NCBI GenBank assembly: GCA_017591395.1
Contig: WEDG01000771.1
Coordinates: 62,001-126,000 of the forward strand
Direction: 5' to 3'
Length of the DNA stretch: 64,000 nt
Origin: Schistocephalus solidus
Taxonomy: Eukaryota; Platyhelminthes; Cestoda; Diphyllobothriidea; Diphyllobothriidae
The notes under the pieces were generated by a model. It was not told the origin of the DNA. It saw only the letters and a list, made by a program, of their open reading frames with translations, and did no database searches. The position numbers and the translations under genes are program-made. Below are positions 57,540-64,000 of the stretch, piece by piece. How positions within the stretch are numbered: the first letter of the stretch is position 1; each line of letters begins with the position of its first letter.

Positions 57540-60500
57540 TGTTTACATTCCGATAATCAGGGTTTTGCCTATGTCTCTGAAATTCTAACAATTTCAGGGC
57601 GGTGGATGAAAACCAGATTCTGGATGAAATGCATCTTAGTAATCATAGGTCTTACAGTTGGGACGATTATTATAAGTGGACCAGTTTTCGGTTTCTGATA
57701 TTGCACAGTTAGACTGTGAGAGTGACTGCCTTTGGCCAATGAAATGCTCAGTTCTCTTCAATTATCTGTCCGTCCCTTATTTGGAGATGTGCCTCGCCAT
57801 TGGTTCTTCGTGTTTCCAGTTCTATTATTAACTGTTCCATTTTCATTCGTTTTTTAGCCCGTTTTCTGGCTGAAATAAAATTTCAGTATGCAGGCCCCGT
57901 AGTGTGGCTTTTCTCTGTATCAGAAGTCCTGCCTTACTTCGTTTTCCAGGATGATATGAAGAAGTCTGGGTTGTGGATTTAATTCAGGTGCTGACAGAGC
58001 CTTCCCTTCTTTGTATGTTTTGAGAATGTTGGTTGACTCGCCCTCCGTTGGCATCATTTTTGGATACAATTAATGGAGATCAAGGTAATGTTACATTCCC
58101 TCCTTTTGAATAATAAAGAATGAATCCGGGACCATTTTTTGACTACATTATGTTTCCGATTCAATCAAGGGACCGTTTGTAACTTAGATCTTGCAGCTGA
58201 GTGAGAACTGGTTACCAGTTTACTTGGCCCGATAGGTCATGATGAAACAGGTGTTTAGCAGGCTGAAGCCGAATCATTGCACGACTTGTTCTTCTCGGAA
58301 CTTGTTTCTCTAAGGCTTTACAAATTCACAAACTTGTTAAAAATCGCATTGTTATAAAACGATGCAGCGATGAGACGATGGGTGGTAAAGCTAGATAATT
58401 GTTGATGCGACCTGAACTGGACTAGATGGAGCGTCCTTCGGAAGTAGCGAAAATTCATCTAGTTTACCGATTTCGAAAATCGCGATTTGTTAAATTTGTG
58501 TAGAATGTTAGCTTGAAGCAGCTATATATGCATACGATATTTGCTTAAGGGTAGGTGTTTTTAAGAAAATGTGTTTTTTAAAAGAATGCCAAGATATATA
58601 TTTCTTAAGTTTTATATTTCTTGTCTTAGATTACTTATTTCCTACTCCATCCCTGAGAATTTTATGCTGGATGCTGAAACATCCCATACAAGTTTCCTCT
58701 TCGTAAGCAACATGAGTTAAGTCCTCTAGACTTTTAGCCCATTAAGTGGAACGTGAGAAAAAAAAGAAAAACTATGGTTACCATTAATGTCCATTAACTT
58801 GCTTTACAAGTTCTTCTGCCTATATGGCCGAGTGGTTAGAGACGCCGATTGACGTTCTACAGCAATTTTGTGATGCATATTACAACAACGTAGTGGACGT
58901 CTTTTTTGTGACAATACATTTAAGAAACTTGCATATTGCATATTTATGGAGTGAACGGAACAAATAAAATAATGTAAGCATCGCCAAAAATTTAAAAGGC
59001 ATTGGGTTTGATTATACAGACAATTATGATATTATAATTTAATGAATCAACCTTTAATTTGATCCCCTTCAACGATTGAAAGCAAAATAAGGGAGAGCAC
59101 AGCTTGCGGGAGTTTCAGAAACTCCCAAGGATCGAAGCGTTCTGTCACAATTTATGAACTATGGGGAATATAAAGACAGGTTTCATTTATAATTTAACAG
59201 CAGTGCGTATTCAACACTAAGGTAGAGACTATGTACTCGAATGCTTTAAGGACTTGAAATTCGAAAGCAATTTCAAACAACACACATCAAATGATGGCCT
59301 AGGTCTACCGTTGTCTTAATCCAATTCTCAAAAAAAAATAGCTTTACTCCACTTACATCAGTTTGAAAATCGTAATCAGATTGAAGTTATGCGTGTGAAA
59401 CAAAATATGTTGGATCGCGGATAGTGGCTTTCGCAGGATTTTTTTGCAAATATACTCTCGTTGTAACTTTGTACTATCTGCTCAACTCCCACACCTGGAC
59501 TTTGCTTCTGGACTTAGTATAGAAAAGCTAAAATTCGAGTGAGCAATGGCAGAGAACTTCGGTAATATGTTAATGGTACGCGTTTATATAAGGTGTGTAA
59601 TTAATAAGTGGGAAGATTGCAGTGCTCGCTTCTTCAACACCATTTTATCCCACATTATATAATATATCGGTCGTATTTTGCAAAAATAAATGGCTGGCCA
59701 AGTAACACCCTGAATATTTGAATCTGAAAATCTGCAAATTTTTCTTATCACGCATCTTCGGCTCACCAAAAATTCGCATGGTAATTATTGCATAAACATT
59801 TTTCACCAATTTGTGCAACCTTTTTATTATCATGCAATTTGAAAAGCTTTTGTGCTTAAACGATGTTCGCGCATTAAAAAGGTAAATGAATATCTGAAAA
59901 TATATGTATATAGATAAATTATGAACTATGCAAATCTTAACCAAATACAAATTACTACCGGACAATCAAATGAACCGTAGGAACACTACACAAATAGACG
60001 TCTCATAAATCAGTAGGTTAAACAGTTTTAATGGCGATGCCTTTGAATAACATTAATTGATGGTGAATCTTCATCAGATAAAACCCAAAACGCGTCATGC
60101 AGACATCTTCTACAAAAACTTAATGACCTAAGCGCACATGCGGTGCACCAGATTCTTAATTTGTTCATAGTTGAAACTAAAATGATTTATGTCTGTCTGT
60201 TCTGACAACGTGAACATGACGTTTTCCAAAGCTGCTGATTGGCAATTGGGCTTTCTCTAAAGGTTTAACAGTCAATAAAATTGCACGAGTCTTAAAATAT
60301 TTTTAAAGCTTACTTCATCTGCAAATAAAAAAAGGGAAAGTAAAGTAGATAAATGAATTGTAATATTATTTTTTCATTATTTTTGTATAAAGACCTTCCT
60401 GGATAAATCTTTGAATAAGAGGGTTAAGAAAACAAAGATGAATATTATATTTTTCTGAGTTTCATAAAAAGAATAATTGGAAGTGGTAGGTATGTTTTTC

Positions 60501-61480
60501 ATAGCTAATTCAACACAACAAAGCCATGTTCACCATCATTTCTATTTAAAATATACTGTCTAGAGTCAAATGTAGGGATGGTTGAATTTCCTTCTCAGCA
60601 ATTGCTTACCCTCACGCTACCATGAAACTTATATTTTATAAAAATCTTAACCTAACATTTATCGTATAGTTAACCCTTCATTTTTTCACTTACTTTAAAC
60701 GAATCACTGTGAACTGGGATAAGGGAGACATTGTAAACTTTTTTTCAGTTTTACTTAACTATGTACAATCAACACATATAGTTGGGTGAATTAAATAAAA
60801 TTTTAATTTTGGCAGTAAATGAACAGATGGGCATTTTAAATCAATTGGAATCGCCGAGCAATGTCGATAAATAAATTTAAATCTTGCTTATCCTGCTATG
60901 GATTAAGACAAATCAGGTACTTGCACCTGTTAAGATTATATCTAAAAGGTAAAATACATACTTGCTTTCTTTCAAGGAGTTTAAGTATTAAAAAGACACA
61001 TGCAAAATATGGGCAAATTGTAAGCTCGAAATTAGTAAATTGCCTACATCCCATGATATGCATTTATAGCATAAGTATACTTTATTTATATTCATAGCAT
61101 ATTTTTCAAAAAAATAAAATCAACTGGCAACGCCTATGAGCAATTAAAAGTTTTTTTTAAAATAAACAGTAGAAAGAGCTCAAAAGTTTTTCTCGGTAAA
61201 AATTATTTCCAGTAGTGGCTTTCATCAGAGGGAAGTTTATTTTTGTACTGTCATCATCCAATTTGTGTAATTTTATGAGATATTACAGCATGGTTTTAAT
61301 TGCTAAACAATCGAAATCTGATGTACAAAAGCAGAAGAATATTTTAAATAAGCACTGTTGAAAGAAATGATTTAAGTTAATTCCGCGAATTAGCTATAAG
61401 CGGAACATTTCGAGTAAACTCGACGCATTTGAAAATGGGAAAACGTAAATTGTTCTTAAGATCGAAATACTTTTAACACA
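57540..61480. other. AT-rich intergenic DNA, no supported gene
   Basis: Short ORFs such as those at 57,800-57,982, 59,584-59,965 and 60,861-61,097 have no recognisable motif and a composition expected of AT-rich non-coding DNA. The only feature I can name is a tRNA-like half near 58,820. Confidence 0.5.
58820..58862 (+). other. tRNA-like 5-prime half (box A only)
   Basis: TATATGGCCGAGTGGTTAGA from 58,820, followed by GACGCCGATTGACGTTCTA, fits the D arm of a Leu/Ser-type tRNA and Pol III box A. No box B or T arm follows, so it is a relic or the 5-prime end of a dead SINE. Confidence 0.35.
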
Positions 61481-61487
61481 GTGTAAG

Positions 61488-61560
61488 ATAATAATAATAG
61501 GTTTATTGATTTGGCACTGCTTGGCGCCGTCAAATCTTGAAGCAATTCAAAATATTACTT
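61488..61560 (-). repeat. Probable LINE 3-prime end with TTA microsatellite tail
   Basis: On the minus strand the sequence reads CAAATCAATAAACCTATTAT and ends in a (TTA)-type run (plus-strand TAATAATAATA at about 61,491-61,501). CR1-like LINEs typically end in such short 3-bp microsatellite tails after an AATAAA-like word. No coding part is seen next to it. Confidence 0.4.
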
Positions 61561-61629
61561 ATACAATTTGCAAGAACTTAAGCTCAAAACGTAAATCGCA
61601 AACTATTTTATTATACATAGGTAATGTTG

Positions 61630-64000
61630 GGTTGATTTTTGTCTTAACATTGTGCAGCAATTATTTTTGTTAAAAGCATTATTTTTAACACATCAACAGA
61701 AACCTTTTTAAACAACAGCTCCATGTGAACATTACTATTACGTGACACATATGTGGGGTCTTAACTTATTGCATTCTTAAAAAGTAATTTGGCTCAATGC
61801 TATCAAAATGTTAGCAAATAAATGCTTTTTTTTATTTTACTGGTATAACTTAACGTTCAAAAAATTATGTCAAATCCTTTTGGTAGCAAAGAGAAAAAAT
61901 GAGGAAAACGTTTATTTGAGAAAATGCATGTCACGCATTTTATTATTTTAAAAACTGATTTTGTTACACTCCGGTAATGCCTAAGATCAAAAGCGTTCAT
62001 TTGAAAACCCTTTAGTCACGCTTTTTCATACACTCAGCCAGTTAAATTGACAACACCATATGCATTTTGACAAAAAAAATTTTCTCCAAAACAAGCTGCT
62101 CCTATTTTTCAATATAAGTGCGTAAAATATGCCGGCAGAAGCTGTGCCAGCATAATTGTCACGTTGACAGATACTGAAGATTGACGATGACTATTTTCAT
62201 AGCTGCTGGGGCCTACTGTGTCGTGCTTACCGTCATTGCGCATGGTCTGTTCTTCTAATATCACTAATTTTACTAAAATGAATTACCATTTTATTTCCGA
62301 ATTTGATATCCAACTTTATATTCGGGAATTAGTTTTACTCGTAATTAACGAAAAAACAAACTTTATATTTTAAATAATGGTATGGGTTTTAAACTAACTT
62401 ATGCAAAAACATCTGCTATTGAATCAATTGTCACACTAAATATTATTACATTAATATAACAAAATGCATCTTTTTCAATATGTTTTGTATTTTATTAATA
62501 CAAAAATGATTGACATACATTCGCCTGAATAACATTTGCCACATTATTTCGCTGTCAGCAAAAAAAAATTTCTTCTTTTTTGAGTTGATATAGATGATTA
62601 TATACTACAAAAAAATTATAAGTCTTAATTTTTAATATCATTGAATCACACTGGTTAAAAGAATGGAATATATTTTGCTTGACATTGGGTAGTTCATAAT
62701 GGAAGAGGTACGTTTAAGCCTTATAATAAATTTGGATCAGTTTAGGAGAAACAATTACGCTATTAATAAACAAAAAAATGTTGAAAAGCGTTACGGATTA
62801 GGAAAAACATAATGTGAAGGGTAAAAGTTAAGAAGCCTATGAACTTGAAGCCTAATTTATGTAGAGTTAAGAGACATGCCATATGGATGACCAACCTTAA
62901 TGGCTCGCGATTTCTTACCTGGGAGTATCAAAACTGATCATGCTTAGTGTTAAAATGTAAGTCATATATATTTTTTAGTTGAAAGCTTGATTTCTATTTT
63001 TTTTAAATTTCTCAAGATAAAACTATGTTGTAATTTAAATTTTTCGACCGTTGCTTTATAATTGGGTTGAATGTAAAACCACATTCTTTTGTGGTTATTT
63101 AAAATGTACACATGCCATCTTGAGATGGATTGCGGTAGTTGATAGCTGAATAACTTTTTGTAAGAAAGAATAAAAACAATGGAAAACATAATAAGGACAT
63201 TGTTTACCGTTTAAATGGAAATAAATATTTAATAATGTTGGCAGAACGTGAACTTCAAGGAAAATCAGCATCTAAGGACGCATAATTAAATTTAAATGAC
63301 GCAAATATTCAACGAAACGTGCGCCTTTTATATTATTTTCGTCCGTGTGCAGTCATCCAAATACATTAATATTTTAAATATATGGTGACACAAGGCGACA
63401 CCATGCTTTCTGGTGGACCTGGTGGGAAGCTCTTAACAGTTTAAGTATGAAAGCTTAGTTTGCCTATGTAAACCTATCTAAGTCGCGGCGAAAGATGCTC
63501 GGAAAAAATGAAAAATCATAAATGTTTTTATAATAATTGTAACGATAAATATGCAGTATTCTGTTAAATGCACTTACTTCAAAGACATTTCTATCTAAAC
63601 GCTAAGATAAGAGATCGTGAATACGAAGTGGATGCAGGAAAAGGTATCGTTATGGCTGAATATATGAGTTAAAAGGAAGAAAAATGTGAGTTATGACGAA
63701 AAGATTGCAGCAAAAAAAGCAAAAAGGAAACAACAGATTGCTGCAAGTTTCTTGACACAAATATAAATAAGCTTCTCCGCTGGCATTTGGTTTAGTAGAT
63801 AGTTTGTAAATATGACAGACACTGGAGTGCTTTTGTAAAATGCCTTAGGGAATTTTTAATTTTTAAACTGCTTGATGCATTCTTTTAACCAAATAAACTA
63901 CTACACAATTTCAAAAATAAAAACCGTGTAAAAAACGTCTAAATATAAATTCAGATTGACAAAAATTTTAATAAATTAAGCTCCGAATCTACGCATTTTT
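61630..64000. other. AT-rich intergenic DNA, no supported gene
   Basis: I see no recognisable coding frame, RNA gene or repeat. The 75-codon minus-strand ORF at 62,962-63,189 has no family motif. Confidence 0.5.

Overview
This is a eukaryotic, most likely invertebrate animal, window dominated by satellite DNA. I found no intact protein-coding gene. About 46 kb is tandem repeat and the remaining 18 kb is AT-rich DNA holding only broken retroelement pieces. CR1/other LINE, Ty3/gypsy and Penelope-like remnants, together with tRNA-derived ribozyme-type satellites, suggest a flatworm or another invertebrate; the species cannot be fixed from sequence alone.

Layout. (1) 1-30,010: satellite family A, roughly 100 head-to-tail monomers of about 303 bp, cut by the left window edge. 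It is clean at 1-1,600 and 5,250-18,450, with a 2,617-bp higher-order repeat between about 10.5 and 15.7 kb. It is indel-rich at 1.6-5.2 kb and after 18.5 kb, and badly decayed or mis-assembled at 23.2-30.0 kb. (2) 30,010-32,733: unrelated satellite C, a degenerate unit of about 91 bp. (3) 32,733-45,868: satellite family B, about 43 monomers of about 308 bp, a diverged homologue of A. (4) 45,868-64,000: AT-rich DNA with LINE reverse transcriptase, endonuclease and C-terminal fragments, a Penelope-like RT fragment, a Ty3/gypsy pol fragment and a three-copy 353-bp tandem repeat.

Main point. Each A and B monomer carries a tRNA-like segment with Pol III A and B boxes. About 30-40 bp downstream, on the same strand, lies a segment with the layout of a type I hammerhead ribozyme: CTGATGA, a short stem II, GAAA, a palindromic minimal stem III (ATGGCCAT), a U-H cleavage position, and a 6-bp stem I that closes in both families despite base changes. 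Several other hairpins sit at the same places in A and B with different sequences. This is the architecture known for schistosome Sm-alpha and for metazoan retrozymes (small tandem repeats giving self-cleaved circular RNAs). The caveats are a C-A mismatch at position 10.1/11.1 in most copies and loss of G8 in many B copies, so current catalytic activity is uncertain.
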